Position numbers and translations under genes: made by a program
In this document: positions 18,210 through 25,734 of the stretch, in pieces
How the letters are laid out: every line of letters starts with the position of its first letter
Numbering within the stretch: position 1 is the first letter of the stretch
Notes under the pieces: model-generated
Database searches by the model: none
The model's input: the letters and a program-made list of their open reading frames with translations, nothing else
What the model was told of the DNA's origin: nothing
Source: Phycisphaera sp.
GTDB lineage: Bacteria; Planctomycetota; Phycisphaerae; Phycisphaerales; Zrk34
DNA length: 38,261 nt
Direction: 5' to 3'
Assembly: GCA_016125285.1 (NCBI GenBank)
Contig: WGMA01000076.1
Location: forward strand, 1 to 38,261

Positions 18210-19457
18210 TTACCGCGTCACCGTCAGCGTCACCGGCTCGGCCGTCATCTTCACACCCGGGATGGTGATCAGGCCCTCGGCGTCGGCCTTGCCCTCGCCG
18301 GTCGTCGAACCGTACGACCAGCGGAACGTCTCGCCGGGCTTGACGCTGAACTTCTGCACGCGGCGGAACGTCACGTCGGCGCTCGCCGCCGCGGGGATCG
18401 TGAAGCGCGTCTCCAGCGTCGACGGGCTGACCAGGAACAACGACACCGCGAACTTCTCCGCCGAGTCGTCGACGTTCTTCCAGCGGAACCACGCGTTGAC
18501 CTGGCCCGGGTCGGTGTTCTTCAGATCGTTCGGCCAGGGCAGTTTCGCGTTGCAGTCCGCGTTGGTGAACACCGCGTAAGCCTCGTTGCGCTTGATGCTC
18601 AGCCAGTCGAACGAGTCGATCAGGTCGTTGATCTTCTTGATGTTCGCCGAGTTGTTCGCGTGCCCGAACGGACCCCAGTAGAACGACAGGTTGTACCTGC
18701 GGTCGTTCATCGCGTTGACGAAGCGATCGTGCCCGGCGGACCAGCCGTCGTTCTGCGCCGAGTAGTCGATGCACACCGGCGGGTCGGGCAGCGTCACGCC
18801 GTCGGGCACGGTCTTCGGCGGGAAGTACATGCGGTTGGACACGTGCTCGATCCCCGCCGGGACGTTCGCCTTGATCGCCGCGAACACGTCGCCGTGCCGC
18901 AGGCCGATGCCGAGCGTGCCGCTGCCGCCCATCGAGTTGCCGCAGAGGTACACGCGATCGGGGTCGATGCCGTACTGCGCGATCGCCCACGCGACGGTGT
19001 CCATCACGCGCTTCTCGACGGGTCGCAGGTCGCCGCCGGAGTTCATCTCCGTCAGCCGCTTGTCGCCGAGGTGCATGCCGCCCCACCACCAGTCGTTGGC
19101 CTGATGCTTGCGGCAGTCGAGGTACAGCGCGTAGTAATCATCGGGCGAGCGGTAGATGTCGTGGTTGCCGACCGTGCGCGTGCAGTTCACGCACGACAGC
19201 ACGTCGTGCCCCGCCGAGTGCAGCACCACGTACAGCGGCGCCCCCCTGCGGTCGACCTTCGGGTGGATCACGACGAACGTGTCCTCCTGCGGCGCGGCGT
19301 ATCCCCACGCGGGCTTCACCCCCGCGGTGTACGTCTCGGTCGCCCGACCGTTCAGCTCGGCGTCCTTCGACGCGTCGTGCTTCGGCGCCCACGCCCCGTC
19401 CTGCGCAGCGAGCGGCGACGTGGCGATCAACAGCAGTGCGATCAGCGTGTTCTTCAT
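18210..19457 (-). CDS. Secreted alpha/beta-hydrolase, putative esterase
   Basis: This 415-residue exported protein has a classical signal peptide (MKNTLIALLLIATSPLAAQD, cut expected near residue 19). The nucleophile elbow is GNSMGGSG (serine 175). An earlier LYVVLHSAGHD forms the oxyanion strand, and a candidate acid/histidine pair lies in FYWGPFGHANN. It resembles the PHB-depolymerase-like esterase group. A C-terminal beta-rich domain (from about residue 320) ends with MTAEPVTLTVTR and may bind carbohydrate or the surface. AGAGG precedes the ATG. It is separate from the sigma operon, whose first gene begins 195 bases away on the same strand. The substrate is not known. Confidence 0.8.
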   Translation of the reverse strand: MKNTLIALLLIATSPLAAQDGAWAPKHDASKDAELNGRATETYTAGVKPAWGYAAPQEDTFVVIHPKVDRRGAPLYVVLHSAGHDVLSCVNCTRTVGNHDIYRSPDDYYALYLDCRKHQANDWWWGGMHLGDKRLTEMNSGGDLRPVEKRVMDTVAWAIAQYGIDPDRVYLCGNSMGGSGTLGIGLRHGDVFAAIKANVPAGIEHVSNRMYFPPKTVPDGVTLPDPPVCIDYSAQNDGWSAGHDRFVNAMNDRRYNLSFYWGPFGHANNSANIKKINDLIDSFDWLSIKRNEAYAVFTNADCNAKLPWPNDLKNTDPGQVNAWFRWKNVDDSAEKFAVSLFLVSPSTLETRFTIPAAASADVTFRRVQKFSVKPGETFRWSYGSTTGEGKADAEGLITIPGVKMTAEPVTLTVTR

Positions 19458-19521
19458 GCGTGCCTCTGATGGAGATACGTGCCAGCGTGACGAGCGGTGG
19501 ATTGTAGCCGCGCAACCCGCG

Positions 19522-19722
19522 TCACTTAATCAGCGACGGCATCAGGATGAGGGCGAACCACACGACCACCGCCGCGAACACCATCAACCCGATCGCCAGG
19601 GCCCTGGCTTTGCCGCCCTCGACCCGCGTGTTCTTGTCCAGCTGGATCGACCCCGACCGCAGCGTCTTGACGCCTGTCATGACCGCAAGCAGCGCGATGA
19701 TCAGGCATGAGATCTGGAGCAT
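19522..19722 (-). CDS. Small two-helix membrane protein
   Basis: This 66-residue protein has two hydrophobic helices (about 3-20 and 43-63) joined by the polar loop RSGSIQLDKNTRVEGGKAR. The start at 19722 has a very good GGAGAGG ribosome site, which argues against the longer frame to 19785. Nothing in it points to a function. It follows the 181-residue membrane protein gene on the same strand by 147 bases. Confidence 0.7.
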   Translation of the reverse strand: MLQISCLIIALLAVMTGVKTLRSGSIQLDKNTRVEGGKARALAIGLMVFAAVVVWFALILMPSLIK

Positions 19723-19869
19723 GACACCTCTCCTCACGTTGAATCGCTTATGCCGCCGCCCCCCAAACCGCACGGCCCCGAACACGTCAGCAAGCCGTGG
19801 ATTGTAACGGGCGCACGGGCAGCGACCAACGCGTCGGGGCGGGCCGCGTCAGGCATGACGCGGCGGCAA

Positions 19870-20415
19870 TTACTGCGAAGCGACGCGCGGCGGGCGGGTC
19901 GCCGTGTAGATGGCTGCGCCCTGGCACGCGCCGAACACCAGCAGCGCGGCGGCGGCCAGCGACAGGGCGTAGACGCCGCGCATGCTGTGGCGTATCGACT
20001 CAAGCAGCCGCGCGCTCGACTCGTCCATGAAACGCTCGAGCCTCTGACGATACTCCGGTGACTGCTTGTCGATCCGCTCGATCCGCTGAAGCTGCCGTTG
20101 GTTGACCGCATCATCCGCGGCCATCTCGTGCATCGACCACACGTTCAGCCCCATCGCAGCGACGATCAGCAGCGGGCAGCACATCGCGGCCAGCACCGCC
20201 GCGGTGATGAGCAGCCAGCGCCCCCACCGCAACGCGAGCACGGCCCGAAGGTGGCGGTTCACATGCCGCACCCCCGCCGCCAGCACCAGCGTGAGCAGCA
20301 GGTAGCCGTACAACCCGAGAAATATCACCGCGGCCACCGACACCACGATCGCCACGCCGGTGACGATCGGCCACCAGCGCGACGCGGTGCTCGTTGATGT
20401 CGGTTGATCGCTCAT
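19870..20415 (-). CDS. Membrane protein of unknown function
   Basis: This 181-residue protein has about four hydrophobic segments: two within 14-48, one at 67-90 and one near 147-170. Between the last two is a charged helix (NQRQLQRIERIDKQSPEYRQ) likely to face one side of the membrane. The ATG at 20415 follows GGGGCGAC. The frame extends to 20658, but the extra part is Arg-rich and without hydrophobic pattern. No family was recognised. Confidence 0.72.
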   Translation of the reverse strand: MSDQPTSTSTASRWWPIVTGVAIVVSVAAVIFLGLYGYLLLTLVLAAGVRHVNRHLRAVLALRWGRWLLITAAVLAAMCCPLLIVAAMGLNVWSMHEMAADDAVNQRQLQRIERIDKQSPEYRQRLERFMDESSARLLESIRHSMRGVYALSLAAAALLVFGACQGAAIYTATRPPRVASQ

Positions 20416-20999
20416 GTCGCCCCGTGAAGAGTGGTATGCATCTTTGTCGCCGATCACCGTTTCCACAAGCGACAATCCGTGCGAACGCTGTGCCGGATGT
20501 GCATCGGGCGCCTGCCGCTCCGACCGCGCCGGTGCGCACGCGGTGGCGTGCCGGATCGCGCCCTTTCGCGTGCGTTGACGGACATTTCGCGCTGGTTTTT
20601 GTCCGTGTCGCGCCCCATCAGCGCCCCGTTTGCGCCCCTTTTTGTCCCCCGTTTGCACCGTCCGCCGAGGCGATTGGAGGCTGAAAATAAGGAGTTATGG
20701 CGACGTAGGGACGCGGTCGCGTTGTAAACCCCTGTCATGTCGGGCGGGGGAGTCGTCGCGGCGGTTTCGCGGCGTCGGCGCGCACGGGATGGCAAGCCGG
20801 ATTCGTAAACGCGGTCGCGAAGAAGTCCGGGCTCGGGGTGAGCCGGCTCGCGGAGCATGACAGGCGGAAAGTCCGCGTCGACCCGCCGTTTGAAACTTGA
20901 AACTTTTCGCACCGACATACCGATAAACATTGCAGTGCATTCAAGGCCGTTGCCGATTATGATTTAGACCTGTTTGGCCTCATAGATAAGGAGCAGGGA
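20416..20999. other. Region before murB with an inverted repeat and no recognised gene
   Basis: This 584-base region shows no convincing ORF; the open frames on both strands are Arg-rich and lack ribosome sites. It includes a widely spaced perfect inverted repeat (20731-20739 with 20856-20864). Its last 100 bases are AT-richer and probably hold the murB promoter, for example TATGAT near 20957-20962, but no convincing -35 partner was found. Confidence 0.5.
20731..20864. repeat. 134-bp unit bounded by 9-bp inverted repeats
   Basis: CCTGTCATG (20731-20739) and CATGACAGG (20856-20864) are perfect inverted copies with 116 GC-rich bases between. The size and shape would fit a small non-autonomous element or REP-like unit. 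No target duplication is evident at the edges, and no second copy was found in the window. Confidence 0.35.
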
Positions 21000-21935
21000 A
21001 TGGATGCCCTGACCGTCACCAAGCGCGTTTCGGATTTGGAACTCGACGTCCCGATGGAACGGGATGTTCACCTCGGCAGGCTGACGTGGTTCGGCATCGG
21101 CGGATACGCGTCGTTGCTGGCCAAGCCCAGAAACGTTGAGCAGTTGATCAGGATCGTGCGCCACTGCCGCGAGGTGAGCGTGCCGCTGTACGTGCTGGGC
21201 AAGGGCGCGAACCTGCTCGTGGCCGACGGCACGCTGCTGGGCGTGGTGGTGACGCTGGATTCCCCGGCTTTTCGGCATATTCAGATCGATCCCGACACGG
21301 CCCGCGTGACCTGTGGCGGCGGCGCCGACCTCGAGCGCGTGATCACGTCGACCGTCCGCCAGGGCTTCGGCGGCCTCGAGGGGCTGACCGGCATCCCCGC
21401 ACGCATCGGCGGCGCGATCGCGATGAACTGCGGCGGCGCGTTCGGCGAGATCGGCTCCTACGTCGAGTCGGTCACGATCGTGCAGGACAACGGCGTGACG
21501 CGCACGCTGGGGCGCGACGACATCAAGTTCGGCTACCGCCGCACGGACCTGCCCGACGGCATCATCACCGAGGCGACCTTCCAGCTGAGCAAGGCCGACG
21601 ACCAGATCAAGCTGCGTGACAAGCTGCTGCACGTGATGAAGTACAAGAAGAACAGCCAGCCGATGGCGGCCCGGTCGGCCGGTTGCACGTTCAAGAACCC
21701 GCCGAAGATGATCAGCGAGAAGGGCGCGGGCCAGCTGATCGACGAGGCCGGTCTCAAGGGCACGCGTATCGGCGGCGCGGAGGTCTCGCACGTGCACGCA
21801 AACTTCATCGAGGTGCACGACGGCGGCACGGCGACCGACGTGATGCAGCTGATGGACCTGGTGCAGCGGAGCGTGATGGGCCACTGCGGCATCATGCTCG
21901 AGCGCGAGGTCGTGGTCTGGCAGAACCGCCACTGA
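21000..21935 (+). CDS. murB: UDP-N-acetylenolpyruvoylglucosamine reductase MurB
   Basis: This 311-residue cytoplasmic flavoenzyme reduces UDP-GlcNAc-enolpyruvate to UDP-MurNAc with NADPH, a committed step of peptidoglycan synthesis. FAD-binding motifs are VLGKGANLLVADG (66-77) and GLEGLTGIPARIGGAIAMNC (126-145). FGYRRTDL (178-184) supplies the substrate-binding Tyr/Arg. The proton-donor position is cysteine 229 (SAGCTFKNP) where the E. coli enzyme has serine; cysteine is common in type II enzymes. AAGGAG lies 7 bases before the ATG. It is the first gene of a murB-ddl-ftsQ series, which shows that the organism makes peptidoglycan precursors. Confidence 0.96.
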   Translation: MDALTVTKRVSDLELDVPMERDVHLGRLTWFGIGGYASLLAKPRNVEQLIRIVRHCREVSVPLYVLGKGANLLVADGTLLGVVVTLDSPAFRHIQIDPDTARVTCGGGADLERVITSTVRQGFGGLEGLTGIPARIGGAIAMNCGGAFGEIGSYVESVTIVQDNGVTRTLGRDDIKFGYRRTDLPDGIITEATFQLSKADDQIKLRDKLLHVMKYKKNSQPMAARSAGCTFKNPPKMISEKGAGQLIDEAGLKGTRIGGAEVSHVHANFIEVHDGGTATDVMQLMDLVQRSVMGHCGIMLEREVVVWQNRH

Positions 21936-21938
21936 TGC

Positions 21939-22090
21939 GATTTCGGATTGTGGATTGCGGATTTCGGATCTGAAATCCACCCGAAACGCCGGAAAAACAG
22001 ACATAAACGCATCGTGTGGCACGGCCGGCTCGTCCGGCCGTGCTCATGCGCGGGAGACGATTTCGGATTTCGGATGGCGGATTTCGGATG
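21939..22090. repeat. ATTTCGGATT-type repeat arms downstream of murB
   Basis: Two arms made of GATTTCGGAT words (21939-21979 and 22059-22090) begin 3 bases after the murB stop. Inverted words (GAAATCCGAAATCC) follow at 22168-22210 inside ddl. Between the two arms is a hairpin at 22019-22043. The composition differs sharply from the rest of the region. Confidence 0.65.
22019..22043. terminator. Strong hairpin between murB and ddl
   Basis: GCACGGCCGG (22019-22028) pairs perfectly with CCGGCCGTGC (22034-22043) around a 5-base loop. No T-run follows, so termination would be inefficient. It may be part of the repeat element around it. Confidence 0.35.
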
Positions 22091-22165
22091 TGCTACATGC
22101 GACGTGGAGCGGTTGGGGCGAGACTTGGGATGCGGCATGCGGACCTGTAGATGGGAGGCGCGCAC

Positions 22166-23098
22166 ATGGAATCCAATCCGAAATCCGAAATCCAAAATCC
22201 GAAATCCAAACTGACCGTGCTCGTGCTCGGCGGCGGGCCTGACAGCGAGCGGTCGGTGTCGCTGAAGAGCGCGGCGGCGGTCGCGGCGGCGTTGCGGCGG
22301 GCGGGGCACGCGGTGGTCGAGTCGGACATCATGCCGAACGATCCTGCGCCGCTGGACACGGCGTGCGACGTGATCTTCCCGGCGATGCACGGGCCGTTCG
22401 GCGAGGGCGGGCCGCTGCAGGAACTGCTCGACGAGCGCGGCACGCCGTACGTCGGCTGCGGGCCGGGCGCGGCGCGCACGGCGATGGACAAGCTGGCGTC
22501 GAAGGCGGTGGCGAAGCGCGTGGGCGTGCCGGTCGCGGCGGACCAGACGCTGTCGCCGGGCGACGAACTGACGATCGCCCCGCCGGTGGTGATCAAGCCG
22601 GTGGCCGACGGCAGCAGTGTCGGCGTGACGATCTGCCGCGACGCCGCCACGGCCGCGGCGGCGCGGGCCAAGCTGCACGGCCAGGGCACGCGTTGCTTCG
22701 CCGAGGCGTTCATCGCCGGGCGTGAGCTGACCGTCGGCGTGCTGGGCGACCGCGTGCTGCCGCCGATCATGATCGTGCCCGCGGCCGACGCCGGGTTCTA
22801 CGATTTCGACGCGAAATACGAGCGGAACGACACGCGGTACGAGTTCGACATCGACCTGCCCGCCGCGGTGCTGAGCGACGTTCAGCGGCACGCCCGGGCG
22901 GTGTTCGAGGGCGTGGGCTGCCGACACCTCAGCCGCGTCGACTTCATCGTCGACGCCGCGGGCAAGCCGTGGTTCCTGGAGTTGAACACGATGCCGGGGT
23001 TCACGGACCACTCGCTGCTGCCGATGGCGGCGGCGCGCACGGGTCTGGACATGGCGGCCTTGTGCGACCATCTCGTACGACTGGCGTTAAACGACTGA
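22166..23098 (+). CDS. ddl: D-alanine--D-alanine ligase
   Basis: This 310-residue cytoplasmic ATP-grasp enzyme joins two D-alanines for the peptidoglycan stem peptide. Family marks are LGGGPDSERSVSLKS (start of the first domain, near 20), the MHGPFGEGGPLQ loop, VIKPVADGSSVGVTI (ATP-grasp lysine and Gly-rich loop), FDAKYERNDTRYE and the metal-binding ELNTMPGFTDHSL. GGGAGG precedes the ATG at 22166 at ideal distance. The first 15 residues (MESNPKSEIQNPKSK) are encoded by copies of the GAAATCC repeat, in front of the usual LTVLVLGGG strand, so the native start was probably overwritten by the repeat. The gene follows murB by about 230 bases. Confidence 0.95.
   Translation: MESNPKSEIQNPKSKLTVLVLGGGPDSERSVSLKSAAAVAAALRRAGHAVVESDIMPNDPAPLDTACDVIFPAMHGPFGEGGPLQELLDERGTPYVGCGPGAARTAMDKLASKAVAKRVGVPVAADQTLSPGDELTIAPPVVIKPVADGSSVGVTICRDAATAAAARAKLHGQGTRCFAEAFIAGRELTVGVLGDRVLPPIMIVPAADAGFYDFDAKYERNDTRYEFDIDLPAAVLSDVQRHARAVFEGVGCRHLSRVDFIVDAAGKPWFLELNTMPGFTDHSLLPMAAARTGLDMAALCDHLVRLALND
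22168..22210. repeat. GAAATCC repeats inside the start of ddl
   Basis: The sequence is made of five GAATCC/GAAATCC/CAAATCC-type words, the inverted form of the words at 21939-22090. It is translated as ESNPKSEIQNPKSK. Confidence 0.7.
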
Positions 23099-23180
23099 TC
23101 TGGCCGATAGCAGACTGAAGCGAGCCGTGGTGCGCGCCACGGCTCGGGGTTCCTCGACGCGCGACACAGCGGAGTTTTTC

Positions 23181-24167
23181 ATGGGCTTGTTCCTGCGATC
23201 AGACAGCAAATCGAAGCGCAAGGGCGGCAAGGCCAAGTCGTCGACGAAGCCCACTAAGGCGACGCGGGGCAAGGCGTCGGACGACGCGGCCCCGCGGCAC
23301 GGGCTGCGGATGCTCGGGAGACTGTTCGGGTGGACAGTCTTCCTCGCCGTGCTCGCGGTGAGCTGGGCGTACGGCGAGAAGGCGCTGGTCAATCACCTGC
23401 GCCAGACCCGCGCGTCGATGCCGCAGGTGGTGCTCGTCGATCAGCCGGCGTGGATGCCGCCGGAGCTGATCGACCAGATCCGCGGCACGGTCGCGATGAC
23501 GGTGGACCCCGACCCGTTCGATCGCCTGTCGCTGCAGGACGCGGCGGTGTCGCTGGAGGTCAACCCGTGGGTGCGCCACGTCGTGAGCGTGCAGCGCAAG
23601 CCGGGCGGGCGCGTCGAGGTGCTCGCCGCGTACCGCCAGCCCGTCGCCCTGCTCGAGCGGAAGGACGGGTACTACACGATCGACCAGTTCGGCGTGCGTC
23701 TGCCGTGGGTGTACCCGCCGATGCCGGAGAAGATCGATCAGCTGGGCGTGGCGGTGATCCGCGGCGTGCGTTCGGCGCCGCCTTACGCCGGGCAGAAGTG
23801 GGTCGGCGAGGACGTGCAGGCGGGCCTGAAGCTGGCGGCGTTGGTCGAGACGCAGCCGTGGTCGGCGCAGGTCCGCGCGGTGGACGTGTCGAACTACGAC
23901 GGCCGTATCGATAACCGCCTGCCGCACCTTCAGCTGGTGACGGATCACGGCGCGGTCCGCTGGGGCCGGGCGCCGGGCGACAGCCGGTTCTACGAGCCCG
24001 ACGCCGCGACGAAGCTCCGCCAGATCGAGCGCGTGGTCGAGCGGTTCAACAGCATCGACGCCAACGGTCAGATCGTCGACGTGTACACCGACAACGTGAT
24101 GATCCGCCGGGCGCAGCCGTTCCAGACTGCCGACGACCGTTCCGTTCGGTACACTGCCACTCAGTGA
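23181..24167 (+). CDS. ftsQ: Cell division protein FtsQ/DivIB-like
   Basis: This 328-residue bitopic membrane protein has a basic Lys/Thr-rich cytoplasmic tail (about 8-40), one transmembrane helix (46-64) and a periplasmic part. That part begins with a POTRA-like domain (about 85-155: LSLQDAAVSLEVNPWVRHVV, then VQRKPGGRVEVLAAYRQPVA) and continues with the FtsQ beta domain (YYTIDQFGVRLP). It belongs to the divisome link between FtsA/FtsZ and septal wall enzymes in other bacteria. GGAG sits 6 bases before the ATG. Position after murB and ddl, as in classical dcw clusters, supports the call. The next gene is not ftsA or ftsZ. Confidence 0.82.
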   Translation: MGLFLRSDSKSKRKGGKAKSSTKPTKATRGKASDDAAPRHGLRMLGRLFGWTVFLAVLAVSWAYGEKALVNHLRQTRASMPQVVLVDQPAWMPPELIDQIRGTVAMTVDPDPFDRLSLQDAAVSLEVNPWVRHVVSVQRKPGGRVEVLAAYRQPVALLERKDGYYTIDQFGVRLPWVYPPMPEKIDQLGVAVIRGVRSAPPYAGQKWVGEDVQAGLKLAALVETQPWSAQVRAVDVSNYDGRIDNRLPHLQLVTDHGAVRWGRAPGDSRFYEPDAATKLRQIERVVERFNSIDANGQIVDVYTDNVMIRRAQPFQTADDRSVRYTATQ

Positions 24168-25084
24168 CAGACCCCGCGAGCAACCCGTTCCATTCCGGGC
24201 GGGACGACGACGCGCCGCGCCGCGGCGACGATGTAGCGCCGCCGAGTCACACATCGGAACAGCCCGACGCTCGCGACGCCCCGGACCCCGCCGACACGCA
24301 CACCGCCCCCGCCGCGCACGACACGCCGGACTTCAACGACGTGCCGGACACCCCGCTCTACACGCCCCCGACGACACCGCCGCGCCGTCGCAGCATCGGC
24401 CAGACGCTGGCGGCGCGTGACTACCTCGTGGTGTCGCGCACGCTGATGTTCGGCTGGTGCGCGTGGCTGCTGTGCAGCTGGGCGGTGAACCTGACGATCG
24501 ACGCGCCGCGGTGGGTCGGGTCGTACGGCAACATGCAGCCGGGCGACCTGTACATCCCGGCGGTGCGCGGCATGATGCAGTCGATCCTGCTGGGGATGAC
24601 GGTGGCGTGGCCGGCGTGGCGCCTCAGCGAGCGCGTGCCGCCCAACGCGCCGGTCGGCGGACAGGTGCTGATCGATCTCGCGTCGCTGCTGCTGGTGACG
24701 CAGGTCGTGCTCTGGCCGCTGCAGCACGTGGTCGACTGGGCGTTCGAGCAGACCGTGCTTTCGATGATGGTGCTGCTCGTGTGGTCGACGCCTGTGGCGA
24801 TGGCGGTGTGGGTCGGGCGGCTGCGCGGCACGGTCGCGTCGCGCACCGCGGCGATGGCCGCGTGCCTGACGATGCTGATCGCCGGGTGGGCGTGCACGAT
24901 GCTGGGCTGGCCCTACACCACGGCGCTGTGGTCGCCGACGACGATGCTGTGGACGCTGAGCGGGCGCGTGACCATCACCGCGGTCGACGCGATCGCCGGT
25001 CGGCTGATGATCATCGCCGGTCTGTCGGCCGCGGGGTGGGGCGTGCTGCGTCTGACGCTCGCGCGGCGACGCAGCGTGCAGTGA
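24164..25084 (+). CDS. Polytopic membrane protein with a proline-rich N-terminus
   Basis: The 306-residue product was not recognised. The first 75 residues are Pro/Asp/Thr/His-rich and probably disordered. They are followed by about six hydrophobic segments (TLMFGWCAWLLCSWAVNLTI, AVRGMMQSILLGMTVAWPAW, VLIDLASLLLVTQVVLWPL and three more). The start is GTG at 24164, overlapping the ftsQ stop in GTGA, so translation is coupled to ftsQ. This suggests a role at the division site or envelope, but that is inference from position alone. Confidence 0.75.
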   Translation: MTDPASNPFHSGRDDDAPRRGDDVAPPSHTSEQPDARDAPDPADTHTAPAAHDTPDFNDVPDTPLYTPPTTPPRRRSIGQTLAARDYLVVSRTLMFGWCAWLLCSWAVNLTIDAPRWVGSYGNMQPGDLYIPAVRGMMQSILLGMTVAWPAWRLSERVPPNAPVGGQVLIDLASLLLVTQVVLWPLQHVVDWAFEQTVLSMMVLLVWSTPVAMAVWVGRLRGTVASRTAAMAACLTMLIAGWACTMLGWPYTTALWSPTTMLWTLSGRVTITAVDAIAGRLMIIAGLSAAGWGVLRLTLARRRSVQ

Positions 25085-25250
25085 CAGCCCGCGCAGCGCG
25101 CGTCAGAAACCGCGGCGGGGCGCGTCGCGGCACATCGCCCGGCCGCCCCTTCACCTGAAACACAAATCCGCCTAGCATGTCGTTACAATACGGAGCGGCA
25201 CGGGCCGCGAGACAGACACGCCGGGAGCAGCGACGAAGGAGTAATCGAAC

Positions 25251-25721
25251 ATGCAATTCATCACCGCCGACGAGAAGGCGCAACTCGAAACCAAGCTCGC
25301 CGAGCTGGTCGCCAAGCGACCGGAGATCACGCAGCGGATCGCCGAGGCGCGGGCGCTGGGCGACCTGAAGGAAAACGCCGAGTATCACGCGGCTCGCGAA
25401 GACCAGGGGATGAACGAAGCGGAGATCCGTCGCCTGGAGGAACGCCTCCGCACCGCGCACGTCGCCAGCGACGACGAGATGCCCGACGACATGGTGTTCC
25501 TCGGCGCCGTCGTGAAGCTCAAGGACACCGACTCCGGCGACGAGGAGTTGTACAAGCTCGTCGGCGAGTCGACCGGCAAGTTCGACCTCGACGCCGACTG
25601 GATCGAGGTCACGGTGGGTTCGCCGATGGGCGCGTCGCTGATGAAGGCCCGCATCGGCGAGATCGTCAAGGTCGATCTGCCGCGCGGCACGCGGCGTTTC
25701 GAGATCGTCGGCATCGAGTAA
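25251..25721 (+). CDS. greA: Transcription elongation factor GreA
   Basis: This 156-residue cytoplasmic factor rescues backtracked RNA polymerase by stimulating transcript cleavage. The N-terminal coiled coil carries the acidic tip in [20 protein letters not shown] (residues 34-53), the GreA signature. The C-terminal FKBP-like domain includes [20 protein letters not shown], matching the usual SPIGRALLGKxxGDxV. AAGGAG is placed 9 bases before the ATG. A TACAAT hexamer at 25184-25189 is a likely -10 element, though no clear -35 was found. It stands alone between the ftsQ series and the convergent sulfatase-like gene. Confidence 0.95.
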   Translation: MQFITADEKAQLETKLAELVAKRPEITQRIAEARALGDLKENAEYHAAREDQGMNEAEIRRLEERLRTAHVASDDEMPDDMVFLGAVVKLKDTDSGDEELYKLVGESTGKFDLDADWIEVTVGSPMGASLMKARIGEIVKVDLPRGTRRFEIVGIE

Positions 25722-25734
25722 CACCGCGGCGCCG

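Noticed and set aside
20454-20930. 158-codon minus-strand ORF upstream of murB
   Set aside because: Arg-rich without a ribosome site, and it runs through the inverted repeat at 20731-20864.
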